A stretch of 37,234 nucleotides of DNA, from the NCBI GenBank assembly GCA_946543085.1, contig CAMNLM010000010.1, positions 1-37,234 on the forward strand. Reading direction: 5' to 3'. Made by a program: the position numbers and the translations under genes. Of the stretch, positions 1 through 7,361 are shown one piece after another. Position 1 is the first letter of the stretch, and each line of letters begins with the position of its first letter. The notes under the pieces are model-generated. The model saw only the letters and a list, made by a program, of their open reading frames with translations, was not told the DNA's origin and ran no database searches. This stretch comes from an uncultured Clostridia bacterium (GTDB lineage Bacteria; Bacillota; Clostridia; Christensenellales; Aristaeellaceae).

Positions 1-379
1 CGGAAAGCATGCAGTCGCCCCGCTGGAACATTTCCCGAATATCCGAGGGGATCATTTCGATGGGGAACATTCCCTTGGCGATGGAGGCGAAGCCGATCAC
101 GCTGTCCACATGGGGGATTTCTTTCAGCGCGTTTTCCATATCGGCCTGGTCAGAGATGCTCATGCCCTCCGTGACCAGCAGGGAAAAAGCCCCTTTGCCG
201 AAATCCTGAAGCAGGATTTCCTGACCCTGCACCGTTTCCAGATCCTGGGGCAGGTAATACAGAAGATCATATTTTGTTTTGGTGGCTGCCATGCCAAGCA
301 CAGAGGGAATCATCAGCGCAACGCACAGGATGATGACCACGATTCTATGCTTGACCAGCCATTTGGTGAAGCCTTTCAC
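1..379 (-). CDS. MMPL/RND-family exporter, N-terminal part (runs off the window)
   Basis: Only the first 126 codons are present; the gene continues beyond the left edge. The reading starts at a GTG (377-379) eight bases behind a GGGAGG ribosome site (388-393 on the complement). The protein begins with a short basic stretch, one hydrophobic helix (about residues 13-32, IVVIILCVALMIPSVLG) and then a soluble segment containing YYLPQDLETVQGQEIL and a later SDQADMENALKEIPHVDSV part. One helix followed by a large extracytoplasmic loop with a conserved 'membrane-adjacent pair of partners' layout is typical of MMPL (RND superfamily) exporters of Gram-positive bacteria. Substrate unknown. It diverges from a TetR regulator gene at 576, the usual arrangement for a repressor-controlled exporter. 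Family assignment rests on the N-terminus only, so it is likely rather than certain. Confidence 0.7.
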   Translation of the reverse strand, partial: MKGFTKWLVKHRIVVIILCVALMIPSVLGMAATKTKYDLLYYLPQDLETVQGQEILLQDFGKGAFSLLVTEGMSISDQADMENALKEIPHVDSVIGFASIAKGMFPIEMIPSDIREMFQRGDCMLS

Positions 380-421
380 ATTCTCAACCTCCCAACACGC
401 TTCATGTTTTAAAACATTGTG

Positions 422-450
422 TTGACTTTCTCAACGATGCGAATTATAAT
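422..450 (+). promoter_or_regulatory. Sigma-A promoter of the TetR-type gene
   Basis: TTGACT (422-427) and TATAAT (445-450) are separated by exactly 17 bases and point to the regulator gene at 576. The -10 box overlaps that of the opposing exporter promoter. Confidence 0.75.
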
Positions 451-471
451 CATTCTCGTGATTGATTTCAA
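443..471 (-). promoter_or_regulatory. Sigma-A promoter of the MMPL exporter gene
   Basis: On the complement, TTGAAA (466-471) and TATAAT (443-448) are separated by 17 bases and point to the exporter gene. The two divergent promoters share the bases ATTATAAT (443-450). Confidence 0.7.
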
Positions 472-492
472 TAATCAATTTGATAATCAATC
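460..492. promoter_or_regulatory. Probable TetR-family operator (inverted repeats)
   Basis: ATTGATT (461-467) and AATCAAT (473-479) form a perfect 7-base inverted repeat with a 5-base spacer. A further AATCAATC (485-492) mirrors GATTGATT (460-467). A third imperfect dyad, TTGTT-4-AACAA, lies at 495-508. The dyads cover the -35 of the exporter promoter and the start region of the regulator promoter, so a repressor bound here could shut both. That the adjacent TetR protein binds here is inferred. Confidence 0.55.
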
Positions 493-575
493 GTTTGTTA
501 ATAAACAATTCGGCATAACAGGTGGATTTAACCGACACAAGACCTGAAAACTGTTGAGAAAGAAGGCTTTGACGC

Positions 576-1166
576 ATGGCGCAGGCAATCGAAGCTCCTC
601 AGAAAAAAGAAGACCGCCGTGTACGGCGGACAAAAAAGCTGCTGACCCAGGCATTGACCCAATTATTGCAGGAAAAACAGATCAACGAAATCACTGTCAA
701 AGAGCTGACCGACCTGGCAGATATGAACCGGGGTACTTTTTATCTGTACTACAAGGATATCTTCGATATGCTGGAAAAAATCGAGGATGGCCTGTTTGAA
801 GCGTTGGACGAAATCGTATCCCTGCACGAACATGATGATGTAAGTCACCAGACCACGCCGATTCTGCTGGATCTGTTCCATTTCATCGAGGAGAACCAGG
901 AAATGTGCCGGGTGCTGCTCAGCCCCCACGGGGATATGAATTTCTTGCACAGGCTCAATCAAGTCGTGCGGGAAAAGTGCCTTCAGATGTGGCCGAATGA
1001 AGAAGACAAGAAAGACGCTACTTTTGAGTATCACTATAGCTTTGTCGTTTATGGCTGCGTTGGAGTCTTCCGCGCCTGGCTGAACAGCAAATGCCAGGAA
1101 CCGGCTGAGAAGATGGCGGAAATGGCCGATGCGATGATTCGTAGAGGCAGCCTTTCAATTGCTTGA
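576..1166 (+). CDS. TetR/AcrR-family transcriptional regulator
   Basis: 196 residues, the usual TetR length. The N-terminal DNA-binding domain is visible: RRTKKLLTQALTQLLQ, then ITVKELTDLADMNRGTFYLYYKD (about residues 40-62), whose helix-turn-helix ends in the classic G-T-F-Y-x-Y/H-F/Y motif. The C-terminal ligand/dimer domain (from about 75) has no recognisable ligand signature. The start is supported by an AAGAAGG ribosome site nine bases upstream. It stands divergent from an MMPL exporter gene with overlapping promoters and inverted repeats between, so the natural reading is a local repressor of the exporter and of itself. The effector is unknown. Its base composition is less GC-rich than the core genes to the right, which may mean recent acquisition. 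Confidence 0.88.
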   Translation: MAQAIEAPQKKEDRRVRRTKKLLTQALTQLLQEKQINEITVKELTDLADMNRGTFYLYYKDIFDMLEKIEDGLFEALDEIVSLHEHDDVSHQTTPILLDLFHFIEENQEMCRVLLSPHGDMNFLHRLNQVVREKCLQMWPNEEDKKDATFEYHYSFVVYGCVGVFRAWLNSKCQEPAEKMAEMADAMIRRGSLSIA

Positions 1167-1370
1167 CTGCGAATCTGTAACAACATACGGCTTACTCTCC
1201 GAAGGAAAAGGCAGACGTCTGCCTGAAATAAAAAAACTATACACATAAATGGAAAGCATTAGATGAAGAACAAAGCAAACGAATATGCTTCATTTTCGCA
1301 TCACACTCTGATCTACCAAGAGTGCCAAGCGTGGCAACACTCAGGCAACACAAAGCCAGATAGCCCATGA

Positions 1371-1455
1371 AAGGAATTTTTCGCCATAAAATACCCCTGG
1401 ATCGACGAATACCTGCTGTCCAGGGGGATCATCAAAGAGATAGGCTCCGAATTGT
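1371..1455 (+). pseudogene. Possible N-terminal remnant of an MmcQ/YjbR-like gene
   Basis: In one frame the DNA reads AIKYPWIDEYLLSRGIIKEI and a few residues more, without a start codon (an in-frame TGA lies just before, 1368-1370). The W-I-D-E-Y-L-L-S string resembles the beginning of clostridial MmcQ/YjbR-family (DUF419) proteins as I remember them. The similarity stops after about 28 codons, where the terminator hairpin at 1482 follows. If right, this is a truncated relic; it could equally be chance. Confidence 0.25.
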
Positions 1456-1481
1456 CCGAAAATTCAAATATAGAAAGCAGA

Positions 1482-1526
1482 AAACCAGAGCCAGCCGGAA
1501 GCGTCCGGCGCATGGCTCTGGTTTTT
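1482..1526. terminator. Strong hairpin terminator, T-run on the plus strand
   Basis: AAACCAGAGCCA (1482-1493) pairs with TGGCTCTGGTTT (1513-1524), with an inner perfect stem GCCGGA-agcg-TCCGGC (1494-1509). TTTTT follows on the plus strand and a shorter T-run on the complement, so it may work both ways. Confidence 0.7.
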
Positions 1527-1576
1527 GTTCGTCGATTTCAGCTGTTAGATGGCTCTGCCGGCATGGCAGACACAGG

Positions 1577-1618
1577 AAAAGGGGCTGCCGCAGATACTCG
1601 TGCTTCTGCAGCAGCCCC
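1577..1618 (-). terminator. Terminator of the phosphoglucomutase gene
   Basis: On the complement GGGGCTGC (1611-1618) pairs with GCAGCCCC (1581-1588), extended by CTGC/GCAG inside after one mismatch, and is followed by TTTTCC. It lies just behind the stop codon of the minus-strand gene at 1644. Confidence 0.75.
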
Positions 1619-1643
1619 ACGGGGTCAGTCTCTCAGGGATGGA

Positions 1644-3365
1644 TCAGTCCAGCAGGGCGGAACCGGCGGCGCACAACTTCTCGTTCAGCGCGTGGGCGGC
1701 GGCCTCGTCCTTGTTGTTGGTATTCACGTAGAGCTTGATCTTGGGCTCGGTGCCGGAGGGACGCACGCAGATCCAGTTGCCGCCCTCGAGCTCATAGTAG
1801 AGCACGTTGGAGGCGGGCAGGCCGGTGGGCTTCACGCCGCTGGCATCCGTGATGGTGCCGAGCTGGTAGTCGCGCACAGCCGTCACCTTCAGGCCGCCGA
1901 TCTCCTTCGGGGGCTCGGCGCGCAGCTGCTTCATGATCTCCTGCATGCGGGTGAGGCCGTCCTTGCCGGGCAGGCTCTTGGAGACGCCCTTCTCCACGAA
2001 GTAGCCGTACTTCGCGAAGATCTCCTGCACGCGGTCGTAGAGGGTGACGCCCTCGGCCTCGCAGGCCGCGGCGACCTCGGTGATCAGCAGGGAGGCGTTG
2101 ACGCCGTCCTTGTCGCGCACGAAGGTGGAGGACAGGAAGCCGTAGCTCTCCTCAAAGCCGAAGAGGAAGGTGTGGCTGCCGTCGTCCTGGAACTGCTGGA
2201 TCTTCTCGCCGATGAACTTGAAGCCGGTCAGCACCTCGAAGATGTCCACGCCGTAATCCGCGCAGATGCGGTTGGCCAGGGAGGTGGACACGATGGACTT
2301 GACCACCGCGCCGTTCTTCGGCAGGGTGCCCTGCTTCTTCTTGGTGGAGAGGATGTAGTGCAGCATCACGCAGCCGATCTGGTTGCCGGTGAGCAGGTGG
2401 AACTTGCCCTCCCTGTCGCGCACGGCGACGCCCAGGCGGTCACAGTCGGGGTCGGTGGCGAAGATCACGTTGGCCTTCACCTCGTCGGCCAGCTTGAAGG
2501 CCAGGGTGAACGCCTCGGGATTCTCGGGGTTCGGCGCGCAGGTCAGGGTGGAGAAGTTGCCGTCGGGCTTCTCCTGCTCCAGCACCACGGAGACGTTGGT
2601 GATGCCGACTTCCTTCAGGATGCGGCGCACGGGCACGTTGCCGGAGCCGTGCAGGGGCGTATAGACGATGGACAGCTTCGGGCCCATCTCCTTGAGCATG
2701 TCGGGCTGGATGGTGAGGGTCTTCTCCTCGACCATGTAGTCGTCGTCGACTTCCTTGTTGCCGATGATGTGCAGCAGGCCCTTGTCCAGGGCTTCCTTCT
2801 CATCCATGGGAACGCAGTCGAGGTAGTTGAGGCTGCGGATGATCTGGGTCATGCCCTCCGCGATCTCCGGGCCGATCTGGGCGCCGTCCTCGCCATAGAC
2901 CTTGTAGCCGTTGTATTCCGGGGGATTGTGGGAGGCGGTGACGACCACGCCGGCGGCGCAGTTCAGGTGACGCACGGCATAGCTCAGCAGCGGCACGGGA
3001 CGCAGGGCGTCGAAGAGATAAGCGGGCACGCCCTCGGCGCACAGCACGAGTGCCGTGTCCTTCGCAAACTCGGCGGAGCAGCGGCGGCTGTCATAACCGA
3101 TGGCCACGCCGCGCTTTGCGTTCTCGGGATCCTGCAGCAGATACTTCGCCAGGCCTTTGGTCGCGCGGCGAACATTGTAGCGGTTCATGCGGTTGGTGCC
3201 CGCGCCGAGCACGCCGCGCATACCGGCCGTGCCGAAGGAGAGCTCCGTATAGAAGCGGTCCTCGATCTCCTTGTCATTGTCCGCGATGGATTTCAGGTCG
3301 GCCAGGGTATCCGCGTCCTGCGCAAAGTCGCGCAGCCAGGTTTCATAGGCTGTACGCACGTCCAT
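1644..3365 (-). CDS. pgcA: Phosphoglucomutase / phosphohexomutase
   Basis: 573 residues, the normal size of the long bacterial alpha-phosphoglucomutases. It interconverts glucose 1-phosphate and glucose 6-phosphate (some relatives also use mannose phosphates) in the cytoplasm, linking glycolysis to UDP-glucose and glycogen. All four family loops are present: the catalytic serine loop TASHNPPEYNGYK (Ser145), the metal loop DPDCDR (Asp305, 307, 309), the sugar loop GFEESYG, and the phosphate loop RPSGTEPKIK near the C-terminus. The ATG start has AGGAGG eight bases upstream and a good promoter 60-90 bases upstream; a terminator follows. It is a single-gene transcript. Substrate preference (glucose versus mannose) cannot be fixed from sequence; the gene symbol follows the Bacillus pgcA usage. 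Confidence 0.93.
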   Translation of the reverse strand: MDVRTAYETWLRDFAQDADTLADLKSIADNDKEIEDRFYTELSFGTAGMRGVLGAGTNRMNRYNVRRATKGLAKYLLQDPENAKRGVAIGYDSRRCSAEFAKDTALVLCAEGVPAYLFDALRPVPLLSYAVRHLNCAAGVVVTASHNPPEYNGYKVYGEDGAQIGPEIAEGMTQIIRSLNYLDCVPMDEKEALDKGLLHIIGNKEVDDDYMVEEKTLTIQPDMLKEMGPKLSIVYTPLHGSGNVPVRRILKEVGITNVSVVLEQEKPDGNFSTLTCAPNPENPEAFTLAFKLADEVKANVIFATDPDCDRLGVAVRDREGKFHLLTGNQIGCVMLHYILSTKKKQGTLPKNGAVVKSIVSTSLANRICADYGVDIFEVLTGFKFIGEKIQQFQDDGSHTFLFGFEESYGFLSSTFVRDKDGVNASLLITEVAAACEAEGVTLYDRVQEIFAKYGYFVEKGVSKSLPGKDGLTRMQEIMKQLRAEPPKEIGGLKVTAVRDYQLGTITDASGVKPTGLPASNVLYYELEGGNWICVRPSGTEPKIKLYVNTNNKDEAAAHALNEKLCAAGSALLD

Positions 3366-3430
3366 GGGAAATTCCTCCTGTTCTGTGTCCCAATGCCATG
3401 ATGATGGCGGGATTGCTTTTTCTGGTGAAT

Positions 3431-3459
3431 AGTATATCGTTTTTCACTATGCTTTGCAA
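3431..3459 (-). promoter_or_regulatory. Sigma-A promoter of the phosphoglucomutase gene
   Basis: On the complement TTGCAA (3454-3459) and TATACT (3431-3436) are spaced by 17 bases, about 65 bases ahead of the start codon. Confidence 0.65.
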
Positions 3460-3544
3460 GGGGTTCGGGAAGTTTTGGGTGCGGACTGTCAGCCGCCAAC
3501 CCGGAAAGCCGGAATCAAAGCGGGCATCAGGCAGGCGCTGTCCT

Positions 3545-3563
3545 GCGCGTCGGGGGGACGCGC
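3545..3563. repeat. Perfect dyad directly upstream of a promoter
   Basis: GCGCGTC (3545-3551) and GACGCGC (3557-3563) form a perfect 7-base inverted repeat around five G. It ends four bases before the -35 box at 3568, so it could be an operator or activator site; no cognate regulator is evident. Confidence 0.35.
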
Positions 3564-3567
3564 GGGT

Positions 3568-3595
3568 TTGACGATCCGCTCGATCCGCGTATAAT
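3568..3595 (+). promoter_or_regulatory. Promoter of the secreted glycosidase gene
   Basis: TTGACG (3568-3573) and TATAAT (3590-3595) are spaced by 16 bases, about 60 bases ahead of the ATG at 3658. Confidence 0.65.
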
Positions 3596-3657
3596 AGGCA
3601 TTGCCGGCTGCCGCTTGAACAGCCCGCGATCTGATGGGACGGGGACGTGGAAACCGC

Positions 3658-4842
3658 ATGAAGAATAGACTCATTGCCCTTGCGCTGCTGCTGGTTTTCT
3701 GCCTGAACGCCGCGCTGGCGGACGGAACGCTGAGGACAGGCGACAAGGGGCAGGACGTGCTCGCCGTGAAGCAGCGGCTTCAGGAGCTCGGCTACATCGG
3801 CGGCGGCGCGCTGACGAAATCCTACACGGACAAGACGGCGGCCGCCGTCCGGGAATTCCAGGAGGTCAACGGCCTGCCGGGAACGGGCGAGCTGGATGAG
3901 GCGACGCGTGAGCGGCTGTTTTCCACAGGCGCTCTGACAAGGCCGCACGCAACGCTGACGCCGCTGGCGACGCCCGCGCCGCCGGATGAAAGCGGCTGGC
4001 CGGAGCGGGACGCCGAGGGCTTCCTGGCGGAGGGGGAGGAATTCTTCCTGGAGGACGACGCCGGCGGACACTGGGTTTATCTGGGCAGGAATCTGCAGAT
4101 CTCCATCACCCGCATGCGGGAGCCCTCGATTCCGCTCATCTGGTTTGAGACGGACATCCGGACGCGCAATGGCGAGGGCTTCCGCACCGTGCAGACGGAC
4201 CCGGAGCACCCGGGCAGGAAGTACCAGTATCCCTACGTCATCTCCCGGCAGGCGCAGTTCGTCCTCGGCTTCTCGGACGATTTCTTCGCCAACCGGATGG
4301 CGGATGGCGAGACCGTGGGCATCATCATCCGGGACGGGCAAGTCATCAGCCGGGAGACGAACGCGAAGACGGGGCACCATCTGCCGAACCTGGACATGAT
4401 GGCCTTTTACCCGGACGGTTCGGCGAAGGTCTATGCCTGCAACGAGCGGACAGCCGACGAGCTGCTCGCGGAGGGCGCGAGGGACGTGTTCAGCTTCGGG
4501 CCGATCCTCTTGCGGGACGGGGAGATCAATGAACTGCTCTACACCTATTACCGCAGCATCGAGCCGCGGCACGCGCTGGGCATGATCGAACCCAATCACT
4601 ATCTGCTGCTCTCCTTCCAGGGCCGCACGGCGGACAGCAAGGGCACCATGCTGCAGCGGGTCGCGGAGACGATGCGGCAGCGCGGCGTGCGTCAGGCACT
4701 GAACCTGGACGGCGGCAACACGATGGCGCTGATCTTCCGGGGGCGGATGCTCAACAAGCTCGCGACCTACAAAAAGAAGAAGTTTGTCCGGACCGTCACG
4801 TCGCTGATCGGGATCGGCTGTACGGCTAGCCAGACGGAATGA
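3658..4842 (+). CDS. Secreted peptidoglycan-binding phosphodiester glycosidase (NAGPA-like)
   Basis: 394 residues. A signal peptide (MKNRLIALALLLVFCLNAALA) opens the protein; this is why the ATG at 3658 is preferred over an in-frame ATG at 3634 that lacks a ribosome site. Next comes a peptidoglycan-binding type 1 domain (about residues 24-85) with the typical LRTGDKGQDVLAVKQRLQELG, T-A-A-A-V-R-E-F-Q and GTGELDEATRERL segments. A proline/threonine linker leads to a C-terminal phosphodiester glycosidase domain (DUF2233, relative of the human uncovering enzyme NAGPA), recognised by FSFGPILLRDGE, LGMIEPNHYLLLSFQGR and the signature LNLDGGNTMALIF. The protein is probably exported and held at the cell wall, acting on a sugar-phosphodiester; the natural substrate is unknown. 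It converges with thrS over a shared terminator. Confidence 0.85.
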   Translation: MKNRLIALALLLVFCLNAALADGTLRTGDKGQDVLAVKQRLQELGYIGGGALTKSYTDKTAAAVREFQEVNGLPGTGELDEATRERLFSTGALTRPHATLTPLATPAPPDESGWPERDAEGFLAEGEEFFLEDDAGGHWVYLGRNLQISITRMREPSIPLIWFETDIRTRNGEGFRTVQTDPEHPGRKYQYPYVISRQAQFVLGFSDDFFANRMADGETVGIIIRDGQVISRETNAKTGHHLPNLDMMAFYPDGSAKVYACNERTADELLAEGARDVFSFGPILLRDGEINELLYTYYRSIEPRHALGMIEPNHYLLLSFQGRTADSKGTMLQRVAETMRQRGVRQALNLDGGNTMALIFRGRMLNKLATYKKKKFVRTVTSLIGIGCTASQTE

Positions 4843-4857
4843 CAAATGAATCAAAAT

Positions 4858-4904
4858 AAGCGCCTCCTCCCTGCTCCGCGGCTGCGGAGGGGAGGAGGCG
4901 CTTT
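4858..4904. terminator. Bidirectional terminator between convergent genes
   Basis: AAGCGCCTCCTCCC (4858-4871) pairs with the G-rich strand GGGAGGAGGCGCTT (about 4890-4903). A-rich sequence flanks it on the left and TTTC on the right, so it can end both the glycosidase gene (plus) and thrS (minus). Confidence 0.75.
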
Positions 4905-4922
4905 CATTGGGTCTGGCTTTGC

Positions 4923-6695
4923 TTACTCGGCGGCGGTCATCAGATCCAGGCAGCGGGTAGCGTTCATCTTTTTGCACATGGCGACGAAGGTCTCCAGCGG
5001 CACGCCGTGGAGCTGCTCCTTGCAGCCGCGGATGGTGACGGACACCGTGTTGTCCTGCTGCTCCTTGTCGCCGAGGACGAGGATGTAGGGATCCTTCAGG
5101 GTCTTGAAGGCCTTGATCTTCTCGTTCATGTTCTTGTCGGCGTAGTCGGCCTCGACGCGGATGCCGGCTTCCTTCAGGGCGTCCGCCACCTTGCGGGCAT
5201 AGTCGTTGTGCTCGGTGCGGATCGGCACGACGGCGACCTGATAGGGATTCATCCAGAAGGGGAAGGCGGCCTTGAAGTGCTCGATGGCGATGCCGATGAA
5301 GCGCTCAAAGGAGCCGAGGATCGCGCGGTGGATCATCACGGGGCGCTTCTGCGTGCCGTCGCTGGCGGTGTACTTCATGTCGAAGTTCAGCGGAAGCTGG
5401 AAGTCGAGCTGGATGGTGCCCATCTGCCACTCGCGGCCCAGGGCGTCCTTCATCTTCAGGTCGATCTTCGGGCCGTAGAAGGCGCCGTCGCCCTCGTTGA
5501 TCTCGAAGTTGCCCTCGCCGTAGACCTCGAGGAGGATGTTCCTGAGGTCCTCTTCAGCCTGGTTCCAGACCTCGATATCGCCCATGTAGTTGTCCGGGCG
5601 GGTCGAGAGCTCGGCGGAGTAGGTGAGGCCGAAGGTGTTGTAAATCTCCGTCGCGATGGACATGATGTCCTTGATCTCGCCGGCGATCTGCTCCTCGGTG
5701 ACAAGGATGTGCGCGTCGTCCTGGTGGAACTCCTGCACGCGGAACAGGCCGTTCAGCTCGCCGCTCTTCTCCTTGCGGTGAATCACGTCCACCTGGTTGA
5801 TGCGGAAGGGCAGGTCACGGTAGGAGCGGCCCTTGTTCATGAAGACCTTGATGGCGTTGGGGCAGTTCATGGGCTTGAGCGCCATTGTGTCCGGGCTGTC
5901 GATCGTTTCGCCCGGCAGAATGAACATGCCGTCCATGTAGTGGTCCCAGTGGCCGGAGGTCACCCACAGCTCCTTCTTGGAGAGCACGGGGCCGGAAATC
6001 TCCTGGTAGCCGTGCTGCTCGTGCAGGCCGCGCCAGAAGGAGAGGAGTGCGTTGTACATCTTCCAGCCGCGGGGCAGCCAGTAGGGCATGCCGGGAGCAG
6101 AGGGATCCATCATGAACAGGTCGAGCTGCGGACCCAGCTTCTTGTGGTCGCGCTCCATGGCTTCCTTGATCAGGGCCTTGTGCGCTTTCAGCTCATCGCG
6201 GGTGGGGAAGGCCCACACGTAGATGCGCTGCAGGGCATCGTTGTGCTCGTCGCCGCGCCAGTAAGCGCCGCTGACCGCGCGGATCTCAAAGGCCGCGTTC
6301 ATCAGCTCCTGGCTGTTGTCGATGTGCGGGCCGCGGCACAGATCCACGAAGTCGTCGCCGGTGCGGTAGATCGTGATGACCTCGTCCTCGGGCAGATCCT
6401 GGATCAGCTCGGTCTTATACTTCTGGCCCTTGAACAGCTCCAGGGCTTCCGCGCGGGACACCTCCAGCCGCGTCCAGGGCTCGCGGCGCTTGAGAATCTC
6501 CTTCATTTTGGCTTCGATTTTCGGGAAATCCTCCTCCTTGACGGAGACGGGCAGACGGAAGTCATAGTAGAAGCCGTCGGCAATCTGCGGGCCGATGGCG
6601 TACTGGGTTTCGGGGCCGTACAGCTCAATCACGGCCTTGGCCAATACATGCGCCAGGGAATGGCGGTATACGCTCAGATAGAATTCCTTGTCCAT
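4923..6695 (-). CDS. thrS: Threonyl-tRNA synthetase, form lacking the TGS domain
   Basis: 590 residues; charges tRNA-Thr with threonine. The start is placed at the second of two in-frame ATGs (6693-6695): GGAGG (6705-6709 on the complement) abuts the first ATG but lies nine bases from the second. The protein opens directly in the editing domain (HSLAHVLAKAV, GPQIADGFYYDF, later DFVDLCRGPHI with the conserved Cys). The class II core follows: PMNCP, motif 2 around FRVQEFHQDDAHI, and motif 3 in RPVMIHRAILGSFERFIG. A C-terminal anticodon-binding domain (QVAVVPI onward) closes it. The usual roughly 60-residue N-terminal TGS domain of the ~640-residue form is absent, as in some other bacterial ThrRS. 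Unlike many Firmicutes thrS genes there is no T-box sequence in its leader. Confidence 0.95.
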   Translation of the reverse strand: MDKEFYLSVYRHSLAHVLAKAVIELYGPETQYAIGPQIADGFYYDFRLPVSVKEEDFPKIEAKMKEILKRREPWTRLEVSRAEALELFKGQKYKTELIQDLPEDEVITIYRTGDDFVDLCRGPHIDNSQELMNAAFEIRAVSGAYWRGDEHNDALQRIYVWAFPTRDELKAHKALIKEAMERDHKKLGPQLDLFMMDPSAPGMPYWLPRGWKMYNALLSFWRGLHEQHGYQEISGPVLSKKELWVTSGHWDHYMDGMFILPGETIDSPDTMALKPMNCPNAIKVFMNKGRSYRDLPFRINQVDVIHRKEKSGELNGLFRVQEFHQDDAHILVTEEQIAGEIKDIMSIATEIYNTFGLTYSAELSTRPDNYMGDIEVWNQAEEDLRNILLEVYGEGNFEINEGDGAFYGPKIDLKMKDALGREWQMGTIQLDFQLPLNFDMKYTASDGTQKRPVMIHRAILGSFERFIGIAIEHFKAAFPFWMNPYQVAVVPIRTEHNDYARKVADALKEAGIRVEADYADKNMNEKIKAFKTLKDPYILVLGDKEQQDNTVSVTIRGCKEQLHGVPLETFVAMCKKMNATRCLDLMTAAE

Positions 6696-6733
6696 GGGAC
6701 ACATCCTCCGTTTCTTCCTCGGGTTTCCGCTTC

Positions 6734-6762
6734 ATTATAACGGCAAAACCGGGAGATGTAAA
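6734..6762 (-). promoter_or_regulatory. Sigma-A promoter of thrS
   Basis: On the complement TTTACA (6757-6762) and TATAAT (6734-6739) are spaced by 17 bases, leaving a leader of only about 30 bases before the start codon. That is too short for a T-box. Confidence 0.7.
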
Positions 6763-6939
6763 GCGTTTTTTTAGCTGTTCGGCTTGTAGGACAGGCTGGG
6801 CTCTTTTACGGTGACGGCGCATGAGAAAACTATGCCCGCTTGTATACAGACCAACGAAACTTACGGATGACGCAAATCGACGCTGTTTTGAGCCAAAACC
6901 AAATAACCGATGTTTTTCCCAAAGGCAGGAATGCAAAAT

Positions 6940-6976
6940 GGCATCCTGAAAACCCGCGTTGAGTCAGCAGGATGCC
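6940..6976 (-). terminator. Terminator behind the TfoX-N gene
   Basis: GGCATCCTG (6940-6948) and CAGGATGCC (6968-6976) form a perfect 9-base stem; on the complement it is followed by ATTTTGC. It closes the minus-strand MerR-TfoX transcript. Confidence 0.6.
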
Positions 6977-6985
6977 GTTTCCGTT

Positions 6986-7303
6986 TTACCGTTTCTTCGG
7001 TTTCGGAGGAGGCAGCTCGTCATACATGGCCGTCAGCAGCTGCGTCAGAAAATCTTTGCTGTCGACATTGTCAACCAGCAGCATTTCTTTCGCGCCTTCA
7101 TACGGAAGCTCCATATCAGCATCCGGCATCATCGCTCTGGCTGATTGGGTCGGCTTGACCAGAAAGCGGTCATCATAAATGCCGCCGATGATCCTGCCAT
7201 TCAGATACAGGATGTACTCTCCCATCATCTGCCTATGGGTGATTCCATCAACCCCGGAGAGCTGCTCCAGGATGAATTCCAGGTATTCTCTGCCTGATGC
7301 CAT
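6986..7303 (-). CDS. TfoX N-terminal-domain protein
   Basis: 105 residues, a stand-alone TfoX/Sxy N-terminal domain. The family signature is visible in FILEQLSGVDGITHRQMMGEY, LYLNGRIIGGIYDDRFLVK and the C-terminal P-Y-E-G-A-K-E-M region. In gamma-proteobacteria the full TfoX/Sxy protein promotes competence; the isolated domain in Firmicutes has no established role, so none is claimed. The tail is proline/lysine-rich (PPPKPKKR). The start has a strong GAAGGAGGAGG site. It lies 58 bases behind the MerR-type regulator gene on the same strand and probably shares its transcript. Its composition is less GC-rich than the core genes. Confidence 0.82.
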   Translation of the reverse strand: MASGREYLEFILEQLSGVDGITHRQMMGEYILYLNGRIIGGIYDDRFLVKPTQSARAMMPDADMELPYEGAKEMLLVDNVDSKDFLTQLLTAMYDELPPPKPKKR

Positions 7304-7361
7304 AATCTCCTCCTCCTTCAGAAGACGTCAGGGAGCATCGCGCTCTCTGAACAATCTTCTA

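Larger units (their letters stand above)
1167..1643. other. Non-coding gap with palindromes and a gene remnant
   Basis: No intact gene is seen. The stretch holds a perfect 14-base palindrome GGCAGACGTCTGCC (1210-1223), a small hairpin TGCCA-agcg-TGGCA (about 1323-1336), a short coding-like remnant (1371-1455) and two terminator hairpins (listed separately). It is A/T-rich compared with the genes to the right. Confidence 0.5.

Noticed and set aside
1452..3401. A 649-codon open frame on the plus strand opposite the phosphoglucomutase gene
   Set aside because: It is a GC-driven mirror of the real gene: low-complexity His/Leu/Asp/Gly-rich product, no ribosome site, no family motif. Similar mirrors opposite thrS, metG, dxs, the MurF-like gene, ddl and recN were dropped for the same reason.
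6625..6936. A 103-codon minus-strand frame ahead of thrS
   Set aside because: It would run through the thrS promoter and into thrS in another frame, and shows no domain.
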